From NCBI GenBank assembly GCA_900540865.1, contig UQHH01000002.1, positions 27,551 to 91,550 of the forward strand: a stretch of DNA of 64,000 bases, in the 5' to 3' direction. Made by a program: the position numbers and the translations under genes. The first letter of the stretch is position 1, and each line of letters begins with the position of its first letter. This DNA comes from an uncultured Oscillospiraceae bacterium (GTDB taxonomy: Bacteria > Bacillota > Clostridia > Oscillospirales > Acutalibacteraceae). Under the pieces are notes generated by a model that had not been told where the DNA came from, did no database searches, and saw only the letters and a list, made by a program, of their open reading frames with translations. Below are positions 50,986 to 59,374 of this stretch, piece after piece.

Positions 50986-52641
50986 TTGAAATTTACGATT
51001 TTGCAAATCAGCGGCGAGTTTGTCGCCCTCACACCCGCGGAAACGCTCAAGTCCCGCCAGACAAAAAAGGGCCTGTTCTCCCAGCCCGCCGCGCCGCAGA
51101 CAGTATTCGGCGCGACCGAGGTGTTCGAGCTGCCCAGGGAGCTCAAGGACAACGCGATGGCTGACTGCCGCCGCTTGGCGGAGTTTACAAAAAACTGCCT
51201 CGACCGCGCGCAGATAGACTGCGGCGAAATACTGCTTTGCCCGGACAGGCACAGCGTCGCAATCAAGGAGTTCCAGCATCCCCCGGCAAAGGACAAATAC
51301 TTAAACCAGCTGACGGTTCTTGAAACGGAATCGGTCGTCTCCGACGAGGTGTCGAACTATTCCATCGTCCGCTACGAGTACGGCATGGAATATGGAAAGA
51401 CGCTCGAGCCCGCGTCCCAATTGAACGCGTCCCTCTTCGCTATGCCGACGGCACTGATTCATGAGCTGAAGGCGGCGTTTGAGGAGTTCCGTTTAAAAAT
51501 CTATAAAATCATCCCGCCGAGCGCCGCCATGCTGCGCGCCGCAAGGAAAGGCGTGAACAGCGTAAACCAGGTGGCCGCGCTTTTGAGCGTGGATTACTCG
51601 GCGATCCGCATCGTTCTTGTGAAAAACGGCGCGCCCGTTTACGCGCAGTCGTTCGATTCCCCCATCGGGGAGCTTGCGCAGGCCGTCGCGAAAAAACGGA
51701 AGCTCGAGCTTGAAGAAGCGATTGAAGCTATTCTCGAGGACGGCGTGCTCGGGCTGCTCGACGAAGAGGACGACCCGCAGACGGTGCGCACCGTCCAGTC
51801 GGTCCTCGACAGCAATTCGGGCGACATTATGCGCAGCCTGCGCATGGTGCTTTTGAGCCAGCGGCTTGAAATCGATAAAATCTATGTGTGCGACCGCTTT
51901 TCAGAGCTGCCCAATTTCCTGAAATACCTGCGCCAGCTCGGGTTTATGATGGAGCTTGAAAGCGCGTCCTCCGCCTTTTCGCAGGAGGATATTCCCCTGC
52001 TTACAGAGGAGGCGCAGCGCAGGGGCTTCCGCCCGTCGAGTTACTTTATGCTCTCGAACCTCGTCGCGCTTTCCGCGGACAACAAGTGTAATTTCCTTAC
52101 CCCCATCAACGCCCCCTCCTCCCGCAAGAGCGATATTGGAAGAGCGGCGACGATAGCGTTCGGCGTTTGTGCGGGTATTATGATGCTGGTAATCGGAAGC
52201 CTTTACGGCTATTTGTACATACAGCAGGCGCTCGACACCCAGCAATTGAACGACCCCAAATACAACGAAACCAAGCAGCTCATTGCGCAGGAAGAGGAGC
52301 TGACGGCGAAAATCGACAATGTTGAGCGCGACAAGGCGCTTTTGCCAAGCGCGCCCCGTCCCGTAAGGGAGGTCATCAACGAGATTTTCACCCAGGTGAC
52401 GGACAACGTATACCAGGTCGCCTCCTATAATTATGACGCGGGGCAAAACCGCGTTTCCCTGAGCTTTTATGTCGATGATTTCGACGCGTACGTCAAGCTG
52501 AAAACGCAGGTAGAAAGCAACGGCTATTTTGATATTGCCATCCCGTTTTCCTATACGGAAAACGGCGCACAGGGCAAGGGCAGCTGTACCGTTACGCTGT
52601 CTGTAAGCCCGGAGGAAGCCACGCAGGGAGGTGAGCAGTAA
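50986..52641 (+). CDS. PilM-PilN fusion, pilus inner-membrane platform protein
   Basis: 551 residues. Residues 1-350 resemble the actin-like ATPase PilM (LLSVDYSAIRIVLVKNG as a phosphate-type segment). One membrane helix follows at about 384-408 (TIAFGVCAGIMMLVIGSLYGYLYI), then a periplasm-type coiled-coil and ferredoxin-like domain as in PilN. In proteobacteria these are two proteins whose N-terminal tail of PilN docks into PilM; here they are joined. TTG 50986 has ATAGGTGG eight bases ahead. The stop overlaps the pilO-like ATG. Assigned by domain layout and position; sequence similarity to PilM is modest. Confidence 0.8.
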   Translation: MKFTILQISGEFVALTPAETLKSRQTKKGLFSQPAAPQTVFGATEVFELPRELKDNAMADCRRLAEFTKNCLDRAQIDCGEILLCPDRHSVAIKEFQHPPAKDKYLNQLTVLETESVVSDEVSNYSIVRYEYGMEYGKTLEPASQLNASLFAMPTALIHELKAAFEEFRLKIYKIIPPSAAMLRAARKGVNSVNQVAALLSVDYSAIRIVLVKNGAPVYAQSFDSPIGELAQAVAKKRKLELEEAIEAILEDGVLGLLDEEDDPQTVRTVQSVLDSNSGDIMRSLRMVLLSQRLEIDKIYVCDRFSELPNFLKYLRQLGFMMELESASSAFSQEDIPLLTEEAQRRGFRPSSYFMLSNLVALSADNKCNFLTPINAPSSRKSDIGRAATIAFGVCAGIMMLVIGSLYGYLYIQQALDTQQLNDPKYNETKQLIAQEEELTAKIDNVERDKALLPSAPRPVREVINEIFTQVTDNVYQVASYNYDAGQNRVSLSFYVDDFDAYVKLKTQVESNGYFDIAIPFSYTENGAQGKGSCTVTLSVSPEEATQGGEQ

Positions 52642-53267
52642 TGGAGATGATGGGTAAAAAAATCCCAAAATATGTTTTCGCGCTTGTTGCCATCGTGCTG
52701 CTGCTCGTCCTGTTTGTCCCGTTGGTGCTTATGCCCTACCTAAACCAAAAGCCTGCAATGGACGCAAAGCACATAGAGGCGCAGACGACCCTGCGCCTGT
52801 ACGATATGAAGCTGCAAAACATCGAAAACTACCGCGGGCAGGTCAACGACCTGAAAATCCGCTGGGACCAGCTCGAAACGCTCATGTTCGTCGACGCGAA
52901 GGACACCGCGAACGACCTCAATCAGATGTTCCAGAGCCTTGACGTCACCCCCTCCTCCATCAGTGTGTCGGACGAGGCGCAGGCAGTAGAGGCGGCGCAG
53001 TCCTCAACGGGCGCACCCCTGTTTTCTACGAATATCTCCCTGAGCTTCGTCGCGTCCAGGGAAAAGCTCTTGCGCGTTATCAATTATTTTGAAGACCAGT
53101 CGGCAGGCTCCTATTATATCAGCGGCCTCAGCATGAGCACCGTTACGCAGGGCTCAGGAAGCGGCAGGCAGAAGGTTTCCGCCGGGGACCTGAACGTAAG
53201 CATGTCGATTTCGCTCTATTACTTCAGGGAAGGCGTGCCCACAGAGGACGCCACGGCGGCGCAGTAA
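52641..53267 (+). CDS. pilO: PilO-like pilus platform protein
   Basis: 208 residues: short cytoplasmic start, one membrane helix (residues 9-32), a coiled-coil stretch (about 45-90) and a small globular domain, the PilO layout. It forms the inner-membrane alignment complex with the PilN part of the preceding fusion. ATG overlaps the upstream stop (TAATG), and its own stop overlaps the peptidase start, so the three genes are coupled. Sequence identity to known PilO is low; the call rests on architecture and context. Confidence 0.78.
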   Translation: MEMMGKKIPKYVFALVAIVLLLVLFVPLVLMPYLNQKPAMDAKHIEAQTTLRLYDMKLQNIENYRGQVNDLKIRWDQLETLMFVDAKDTANDLNQMFQSLDVTPSSISVSDEAQAVEAAQSSTGAPLFSTNISLSFVASREKLLRVINYFEDQSAGSYYISGLSMSTVTQGSGSGRQKVSAGDLNVSMSISLYYFREGVPTEDATAAQ

Positions 53268-54001
53268 TGCGCGCTGTCGTCTGCCTTGCGGCGGCTTGCC
53301 TGGGCGCGGGGCTTGCCTTTTTAGGCCGCCTGATAATAAACGCCGTCCCGGCAAAATGGCTCTGCGACTACGGCGAGGAACCGTCCAAAGCGCTTTTAAA
53401 CGGGGAACGCCTCACGCTTAAACGTACGGTACCGCTTGCGGCAGCCCTTGCTGTGGGCGCCGCGGGCGCCGCCTTTGTATATGGGCTGACGCTCTACAGC
53501 GTACTGCTTGCCCTCATATTTTCTGTGCTGCTGCTGATTGCGTGGAGCGACTGGAAATACACGATTATCCCCGACCAGTTTACAGCGGCGCTCGCCCTGC
53601 TCTGCCTTGCGGGCGCGTACTGCGATTTGTTTACGGGGCAGTGGTTTATCCGCGCCTGGTACAGCCCGCCGCTCGGCGCTGTATGCGGATTTTTGCTTTT
53701 CTTTTTGATTGACCTTATCTGCCGCGCCGTGCTTGGAAAGGACGGCTTCGGCTTTGGCGACGTCAAATTATTCTCGGCACTCGGCGCGCTGTTTGGCTTT
53801 CCCATGATTTTTCTTGCGTTTATCTTTGCTGTTTTTACAGCGTTTTTTCATATCATCGTTCTTTTTCTTATAAAAAAAGCAAAAAACGGGGCGTATCTGC
53901 CGATGGGGCCATACATCTGCATCGGCGCGGCGCTGCTTTTGCTTCTGCGCGGCCCTGTTTTTACGGCTTTACGCATGTATTTGAACCTTATTGGCATATA
54001 A
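53267..54001 (+). CDS. pilD: Type IV prepilin peptidase
   Basis: Aspartic membrane protease (A24 family) that cleaves prepilin leaders after Gly. 244 residues with about seven to eight helices. The catalytic aspartates lie in AWSDWKYTIIPD (about residues 96-107) and GFGDVKLFSALGA (about 162-174). The N-terminal region has WLCDYGEE where the classical CxxC...CxxC zinc site of the N-methylase would be, so methylation of the mature pilins is doubtful. Substrates here are the major pilin, the two minor pilins and the giant protein. Confidence 0.92.
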   Translation: MRAVVCLAAACLGAGLAFLGRLIINAVPAKWLCDYGEEPSKALLNGERLTLKRTVPLAAALAVGAAGAAFVYGLTLYSVLLALIFSVLLLIAWSDWKYTIIPDQFTAALALLCLAGAYCDLFTGQWFIRAWYSPPLGAVCGFLLFFLIDLICRAVLGKDGFGFGDVKLFSALGALFGFPMIFLAFIFAVFTAFFHIIVLFLIKKAKNGAYLPMGPYICIGAALLLLLRGPVFTALRMYLNLIGI

Positions 54002-54034
54002 AAGAAAGACCCCAAGCAAAAAAGGAGTATTTGA

Positions 54035-55726
54035 ATGAGAGGTTCCAGCCTGAAAATCGGACAGATTTTAATCAATATGAACGCCATAACGCCTGAAATG
54101 CTGCAAAAGGCGCTTGCCCGGCAGAAGGAAACCGACAAGCATCTCGGTGAAATTTTGCTTGATGACAAGCTGATTTCTGAACAAACGCTGTGCCAGGCGC
54201 TTGCAAAGCAGTTTTCCATGCAGTATATTGATTTGACTGCGGTGGAAATCGACCCGAAAATATCGGAGGTCGTACCGGAAAACATCGCGGTATCCAACAA
54301 CGTCATTCCTATCCGGCTGGACAACAAGGTGCTGACTGCCGCGCTGTCCGACCCGCTCGACTATAAGGCAATCAACACGCTCGGCATATACACGAAGCTG
54401 CGCATCAACGCCGTGCTGGCGGAAAGCTCCGCCATAAAGGAGAAGCAGCGCGAGGTCTACGCCACCAAAAAGGCGTTCGACGACGCGCAGGAATTCGTAA
54501 GCTCCCAGATGACGAAGGGGCAAAGCGACGAGCTGGAGGCCGCGCAGGCCGCGACGGAGGACCAGCCGATTATCCGGTTTGTCAATAACATGATTGAAGA
54601 GGCCGTCCACCAGAAGGCAAGCGACATCCACATTGAGCCGTTGGAAAAGAAAATGCTCATCCGCTTCCGTGTCGACGGCAAGCTCGTAAAATACCTGGAA
54701 ACCGGGCCGGATTTGATTCCCTCGGTCACGAGCCGTATCAAGTTCATCGGCGGCATGAACATTGCCGAAAAACGCGTGCCGCAGGACGGGCGCATCAATT
54801 ACCGCGCCGGGCTTACCGAGGTGGATATGCGTATCTCCTCCCTGCCCAGCGTATTCGGGGAAAAAATCGTTATCCGAATTACAACGGCGCTCGGCATTAC
54901 GCTCGATAAATACGACATCGGCTTTTTGCCGGAGAACCTTGCCGTGTTTGAAAAGCTGCTCAAAAGCCACAGGGGCATCATCCTGCTCGCCGGCGCTACC
55001 GGCTCCGGCAAAACGACGACGCTTTACACCGCGCTCAAGGAAATCCAGCGCGACGACATCAACATCGTCACCGTCGAAAACCCTGTGGAAATGATTATTC
55101 CCGGCATCACGCAGGTCGACATCAACGACAAGGCGGGCCTTACGTTTGCAAGCGTCCTGCGCTCTATTTTGAGGCAGGACCCCGATATCGTCATGATTGG
55201 CGAGATACGCGACCGCGAAACGGCGGAAATCGCGTCCTCCGCCGCCATTACGGGCCATCTCGTCCTTTCCACGCTCCACACGTACAACGCCGCAAGCTCT
55301 ATCATCCGTCTGGTCGATATGGGCGTAGAGCCGTTTATGGTCACCTCGGCGGTGCTCGGCGTCGTGGCGCAGAGGCTCGTGCGCAGGCTCTGCCCCAATT
55401 GCAGGGAGCCATATTTCGCAAGCGACGAGGAGCTGCGGTTTTTAGGCTTTCCCGCCGGAACCCGGCAGAAGCTCTACCGCGAAAAGGGCTGCGACAAATG
55501 CAACAAAACGGGTACAAAGGGAAGAATCGCGGTACATGAAATCATGCCTGTCTCCCCCAAAATAAAAGCGGCAATTCATTCGGGGGAAAGCACGGCGCAC
55601 ATCAACGAAATCGCGCTTTCTGAAGGGATGCTCCCCATGCGCGAAAATTTAAGGCGCCTCGTATTGAGCGGGACGATTTCCCTCACTACAATGATAGATA
55701 CCACAATCGACGACGATATCGTATAA
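54035..55726 (+). CDS. pilB: Pilus assembly ATPase PilB (GspE family)
   Basis: Hexameric extension motor, 563 residues. The N-terminal GSPII_E/MshEN-like domain (residues 5-150: IGQILINMNAITPEML) is followed by the N2 and ATPase domains. Walker A GATGSGKTT is at about 320-328, the Asp box IMIGEIRDRETAEIA and His box TGHLVLSTLHT follow. A four-cysteine zinc motif (LCPNC ... CDKC) is present, which marks PilB/GspE rather than PilT. AGGAG precedes the ATG. Confidence 0.95.
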   Translation: MRGSSLKIGQILINMNAITPEMLQKALARQKETDKHLGEILLDDKLISEQTLCQALAKQFSMQYIDLTAVEIDPKISEVVPENIAVSNNVIPIRLDNKVLTAALSDPLDYKAINTLGIYTKLRINAVLAESSAIKEKQREVYATKKAFDDAQEFVSSQMTKGQSDELEAAQAATEDQPIIRFVNNMIEEAVHQKASDIHIEPLEKKMLIRFRVDGKLVKYLETGPDLIPSVTSRIKFIGGMNIAEKRVPQDGRINYRAGLTEVDMRISSLPSVFGEKIVIRITTALGITLDKYDIGFLPENLAVFEKLLKSHRGIILLAGATGSGKTTTLYTALKEIQRDDINIVTVENPVEMIIPGITQVDINDKAGLTFASVLRSILRQDPDIVMIGEIRDRETAEIASSAAITGHLVLSTLHTYNAASSIIRLVDMGVEPFMVTSAVLGVVAQRLVRRLCPNCREPYFASDEELRFLGFPAGTRQKLYREKGCDKCNKTGTKGRIAVHEIMPVSPKIKAAIHSGESTAHINEIALSEGMLPMRENLRRLVLSGTISLTTMIDTTIDDDIV

Positions 55727-55747
55727 AGCCCTGGAGGAACAACCGCT

Positions 55748-56851
55748 ATGGATTTTGATTCATTTGTTAAAAACGCCGTGTTAAACGGCGCGTCCGATAT
55801 TCATTTATCTACGGGCAACCGTCCCGCTGTCCGCATCAACGGCAAAATCTGCTTTGACGAAAGCGAGCCCGTCCTCACACAGCAGGCGGTCACCGCCTGC
55901 ATCGAGGCCGTATTATCGCCGGAGGCCTTCCAAAAATTCAGCCGGACGGGCGACGCCGACGCGTCGGCCAACATAAAAAGCTACGGGCGGTTCCGTATCA
56001 ACGCGTTCCGCCAGCGCGCGGGCGTTACGCTCGTCATGCGTATCATCAACGCGCAGACGCCGCAGCTGAGCGCCTTGAGCCTCCCCCCTTCCATCTCGAA
56101 GGTATTGAGCCTGCGGGAGGGCCTTGTGCTCGTAACAGGCCCGACGGGAAGCGGCAAATCGACAACGCTTGCCGCTTTAATCAACGAAATCAATAAAACG
56201 AAGGATTTGCATATCATCACGATAGAGGATCCGATTGAATACGTCCACACGCCCATCCGCTGCGTCATCAACCAGCGGGAAATCGGTACGGACAGTAAGT
56301 CCTACGGCACCGCGCTGCGCGCCGTATTGAGGGAAGACCCCGACGTCATTTTAATGGGCGAGATACGCGACTTGGAATCGATGTCGATTGCGCTTTCCGC
56401 CGCGGAAACGGGGCACCTCGTTTTCTCGACGCTCCATACGGAGGGCGCCGCCAAAACAATAGACCGCTTAATCGACATGTACCCCGTGGAGCGCCAGCAG
56501 CAGGCGCTCGGACAGCTTTCCACCACGCTCAAGGCGGTCATTTCCCAAAGGCTGCTGCCGCGCGCGGATAGGCCCGGGCGAATCGGCGCGTTTGAGATTA
56601 TGTTCACAAACTCCGCAATCGCAAACCTCATACGCGAGAACAAAATCGCGCAGATGGAGCAGATGATACAGCTCAACAAAAACACCGGCATGACGACCAT
56701 GAAGGCGAGCATTCAGCTGCTGCTCGAAACCGGCTTTATCACGCCGCAGACGGCGCAGCAATACAGCTTCGACGTCGGAGAGGCGCAGCAGAATATGCCG
56801 CCGCAGGCAAGCATGGGCGGCCTGTACGGCGGCATGAACCCTGTAAGGTAA
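55748..56851 (+). CDS. pilT: Pilus retraction ATPase PilT
   Basis: Retraction motor, 367 residues, implying twitching or pulling by the pilus. Walker A GPTGSGKST (about residues 131-139), Asp box ILMGEIRDLES, His box TGHLVFSTLHTEGA, and the PilT-typical C-terminal region (AFEIMFTNSAIANLIRENK, close to the AIRNLIRE motif). No zinc cysteines. It ends in a Met/Gly-rich tail. CTGGAGGA precedes the ATG. Confidence 0.94.
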   Translation: MDFDSFVKNAVLNGASDIHLSTGNRPAVRINGKICFDESEPVLTQQAVTACIEAVLSPEAFQKFSRTGDADASANIKSYGRFRINAFRQRAGVTLVMRIINAQTPQLSALSLPPSISKVLSLREGLVLVTGPTGSGKSTTLAALINEINKTKDLHIITIEDPIEYVHTPIRCVINQREIGTDSKSYGTALRAVLREDPDVILMGEIRDLESMSIALSAAETGHLVFSTLHTEGAAKTIDRLIDMYPVERQQQALGQLSTTLKAVISQRLLPRADRPGRIGAFEIMFTNSAIANLIRENKIAQMEQMIQLNKNTGMTTMKASIQLLLETGFITPQTAQQYSFDVGEAQQNMPPQASMGGLYGGMNPVR

Positions 56852-56880
56852 GTTAAGGAAAAGAAAAAGGTGGGACACGC

Positions 56881-58134
56881 TTGAAGTATGTATACACCGC
56901 TGTCAACAGCAAAAACAGAAAATACAAGGGCGAGATGAACGGTGGCTCGCGCGACGAAATCAGGAAAAACCTGCAGGCGCGCGGCCTGACGGCCCTGTCT
57001 ATCGACGAGTTTCGGGAGGCCGCGGAGCTAAACGCCAATAAAAGCATTTGGGAAAAGGATTTAAACACCCGCGACATCCATAAGTTGAAAATCAAGAAGA
57101 AAAGGCTGCTTGCCATGATGCACCAGATGGGCCTTATGATGAAGGCGGGCATTTCCCTTTCTCTCGCGATGGAGGTCTTGATTGACACGGAAAAGGATAA
57201 AAACGTCCGAAGCATCCTGGCGGAAATCAATAAGGAGCTATATAACGGCGTTCCGCTTTCCGGCTCTATGGCAAAGTTTCGCGCGTTCCCCGCAATTGTC
57301 ATCAATATCGTGCAAGCGGGCGAGGCGAACGGGCGGCTCGATATGTCGTTTGAGCAGTGCGCGCTGATATTGCAGAAGGAAATCGCGCTGTCCGGCAAAA
57401 TCAAGAGCGCAATGGGCTACCCCATCTTCCTGCTCGGCCTGACCGTCGTATTGATTCTTGTCCTCTCCGTGCTCGTCATCCCGACGTTTGCGGACCTGTT
57501 TAAAAGCTTCGATTCCGAGCTACCGGGCATTACACAGTTCATTATGGGTGTTTCCGACGTCATTATCAATTTTTGGTACATCATCATCGCCGCCGTGCTC
57601 GCGCTTGTGTTCGGGTTCAAGGCGCTCAACAAATACAACGAAAGCTTTGCCATGCGCTGGAGCCAGATTCAGCTCAATATCCCGCTTGTCGGAACGGTCA
57701 TGCGACTTTCGCACATTTCGCGCTTCTGCCGCATGATGTCGACGCTCTCAGACGCGGGCGTGAGCATCCTGCGCTCGCTGGAGCTTTCACGCGACGTCAT
57801 ACCAAACCTTTATATGAAGGACTGCATGAACCAGATTATTGAGGACGTGAAAATCGGCACGCCGATAAACGTATCCATGTCGCGCTACCCCGTATTTGAT
57901 TCCATGCTCGTCTCGATGATACGCGTCGGCGAGGAAAGTGGCATGCTTGCCGATTCCCTGAAGAAAATGGCCGACATGTACGAGCAGCAGGCGGACGAAT
58001 CCACCAAGCGCCTGACTGACGCCATGACGCCCGCGATGACGATTCTCATCGGTGTCGTCGTCGGCACGGTCGTCATCTCCATCGTCGTCCCGATGTTCAG
58101 TATGTACGATATCGTCGCGTCGAGCGGAAATTAA
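56881..58134 (+). CDS. pilC: Pilus platform protein PilC (GspF family)
   Basis: Inner-membrane platform on which PilB and PilT act, 417 residues. Two GspF domains (about 75-200 and 280-405) with three membrane segments (about 175-200, 220-245, 385-410); family motifs MHQMGLMMKAGISL, GYPIFLLGL and VGEESGMLADSL. Starts at TTG 56881 behind AAAGGTGGG, giving MKYVYTAVN. Last pilus gene of the plus-strand unit. Confidence 0.94.
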   Translation: MKYVYTAVNSKNRKYKGEMNGGSRDEIRKNLQARGLTALSIDEFREAAELNANKSIWEKDLNTRDIHKLKIKKKRLLAMMHQMGLMMKAGISLSLAMEVLIDTEKDKNVRSILAEINKELYNGVPLSGSMAKFRAFPAIVINIVQAGEANGRLDMSFEQCALILQKEIALSGKIKSAMGYPIFLLGLTVVLILVLSVLVIPTFADLFKSFDSELPGITQFIMGVSDVIINFWYIIIAAVLALVFGFKALNKYNESFAMRWSQIQLNIPLVGTVMRLSHISRFCRMMSTLSDAGVSILRSLELSRDVIPNLYMKDCMNQIIEDVKIGTPINVSMSRYPVFDSMLVSMIRVGEESGMLADSLKKMADMYEQQADESTKRLTDAMTPAMTILIGVVVGTVVISIVVPMFSMYDIVASSGN

Positions 58135-58151
58135 TAGAATTCTAACGCCGT

Positions 58152-58179
58152 CCCCCGCATACACATGTGTATAAGGGGG
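58152..58179 (+). promoter_or_regulatory. Hairpin that includes the ribosome binding site of the deacetylase gene
   Basis: CCCCC-GC-ATACAC/ATGTGTAT-AA-GGGGG: the GGGGG arm (58175-58179) lies seven bases before the ATG and would serve as the ribosome binding site. Pairing it could limit translation, or the hairpin may simply end the pilus transcript. Confidence 0.5.
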
Positions 58180-58186
58180 ATTCGTT

Positions 58187-59146
58187 ATGAAATTTTTTGT
58201 TTTCACCAAGCAAAGGCTTCTGATTCTCGGCTGCTGTGTCATTGCGTGCATCCTTGCGGTTTCCATATGCTTCAGCAGCTATAGCGGGGTAGTGAGCGCA
58301 TCGACGACGGAACGTAAAATACCAATTTATTGTGTTGAAAAGGAAGAGAAGGTTGTGAGCATATCCTTCGACGCCGCGTGGGGCAACGAGCAAACGCAGA
58401 CGCTTCTGGATATTCTCGACAAATATAAAGTAAAATCCACGTTTTTCCTCGTCGGCCAATGGGTGGAAAAATATCCGGATTCGGTCAAGGACATCGCGAA
58501 AGCCGGCCACGACGTGGGCAACCATTCAGACACGCACCCGCATATGCCGCAAATGAGCAGCAAGCAGATGCTCGACGAATTAAACGGCTGCAACGATAAG
58601 GTTGAAAAGCTCATCGGCAAACGCCCGACGCTGTTCCGCCCGCCCTACGGCGACTACAACAACACGCTCGTCGAAACGGTCAACAGCATCAATATGTACT
58701 GTGTGCAGTGGGACATCGACAGCCTCGACTGGAAAGACCCCACACCGCAGCAGATGGTCGACCGCATCAAGAAAAAGCTGCAGCCCGGCAGCATCGTCCT
58801 GCTACATAACGGCGCGAAAAACACGCCGGAGGCGCTCCCTATGATTATTGAAATGATTAAGGGCGAGGGCTATGAAATCGTCCCTATCTCCCAAATTTTG
58901 TTAAAGGGCGCGTACACGACCGACCACGAGGGACGCATGCACGCTGCAAATCAAAGCGCAACGTCGGCCGCCTCTTCTAACTCCTCCTCGGCCGCTTCCA
59001 AGGCCGCCTCCGCGCTTTCCTCTGAAGCAGCAACCGCGGCACAGTCCGCTATGTCGCCTACCGACGCTGTTTCCGCCCCGGAGGACGGAACCTCGAATGT
59101 TTCGGCAATGATGCCTGAAATTGAATTTGCCGAAGACCTCAACTAA
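58187..59146 (+). CDS. Polysaccharide deacetylase, PdaB-like
   Basis: 319 residues. Signal anchor (11-33), NodB deacetylase domain (about 52-250) and a Ser/Ala-rich low-complexity tail (about 255-300). Motifs: SFDAAWG (MT1, second Asp replaced as in PdaB-type proteins), HSDTHPHM (MT2, metal-binding), RPPYGDYNN (MT3), DIDSLDWKD and LLHNGAKNT. These spellings match the sporulation protein PdaB more than PdaA. Such enzymes deacetylate peptidoglycan sugars during cortex formation or vegetative wall maintenance. It directly follows the pilus operon with a 52-base gap but is probably not a pilus component. Confidence 0.88.
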   Translation: MKFFVFTKQRLLILGCCVIACILAVSICFSSYSGVVSASTTERKIPIYCVEKEEKVVSISFDAAWGNEQTQTLLDILDKYKVKSTFFLVGQWVEKYPDSVKDIAKAGHDVGNHSDTHPHMPQMSSKQMLDELNGCNDKVEKLIGKRPTLFRPPYGDYNNTLVETVNSINMYCVQWDIDSLDWKDPTPQQMVDRIKKKLQPGSIVLLHNGAKNTPEALPMIIEMIKGEGYEIVPISQILLKGAYTTDHEGRMHAANQSATSAASSNSSSAASKAASALSSEAATAAQSAMSPTDAVSAPEDGTSNVSAMMPEIEFAEDLN

Positions 59147-59170
59147 ACTGATTTTTTCAAATACGTTTCT

Positions 59171-59196
59171 GGCCTCCGCTTAAGCGGGGGCCTTTT
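59171..59196 (+). terminator. Terminator after the deacetylase gene
   Basis: GGCCTCCGC / GCGGGGGCC stem (one G-U) with TTAA loop and TTTT. Confidence 0.88.
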
Positions 59197-59256
59197 CGTT
59201 TTCTACAGGAAATTTCTGTATTCGGGGCGTTTCGCCATAATATTTCGGCTTTTTTG

Positions 59257-59285
59257 TTGACCTTATTGCACCGCCAATTTATAAT
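59257..59285 (+). promoter_or_regulatory. Promoter of the Big2 protein gene
   Basis: TTGACC (59257-59262), 17-base spacer, TATAAT (59280-59285). Confidence 0.8.
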
Positions 59286-59374
59286 TGATATCAGAAGTGT
59301 CAACAATAGGAATGAACCGGAAGAAGCTGGAAGCTTTTTTCCGCCGAATTCACGTTGAAAGGAATATCCATTCT

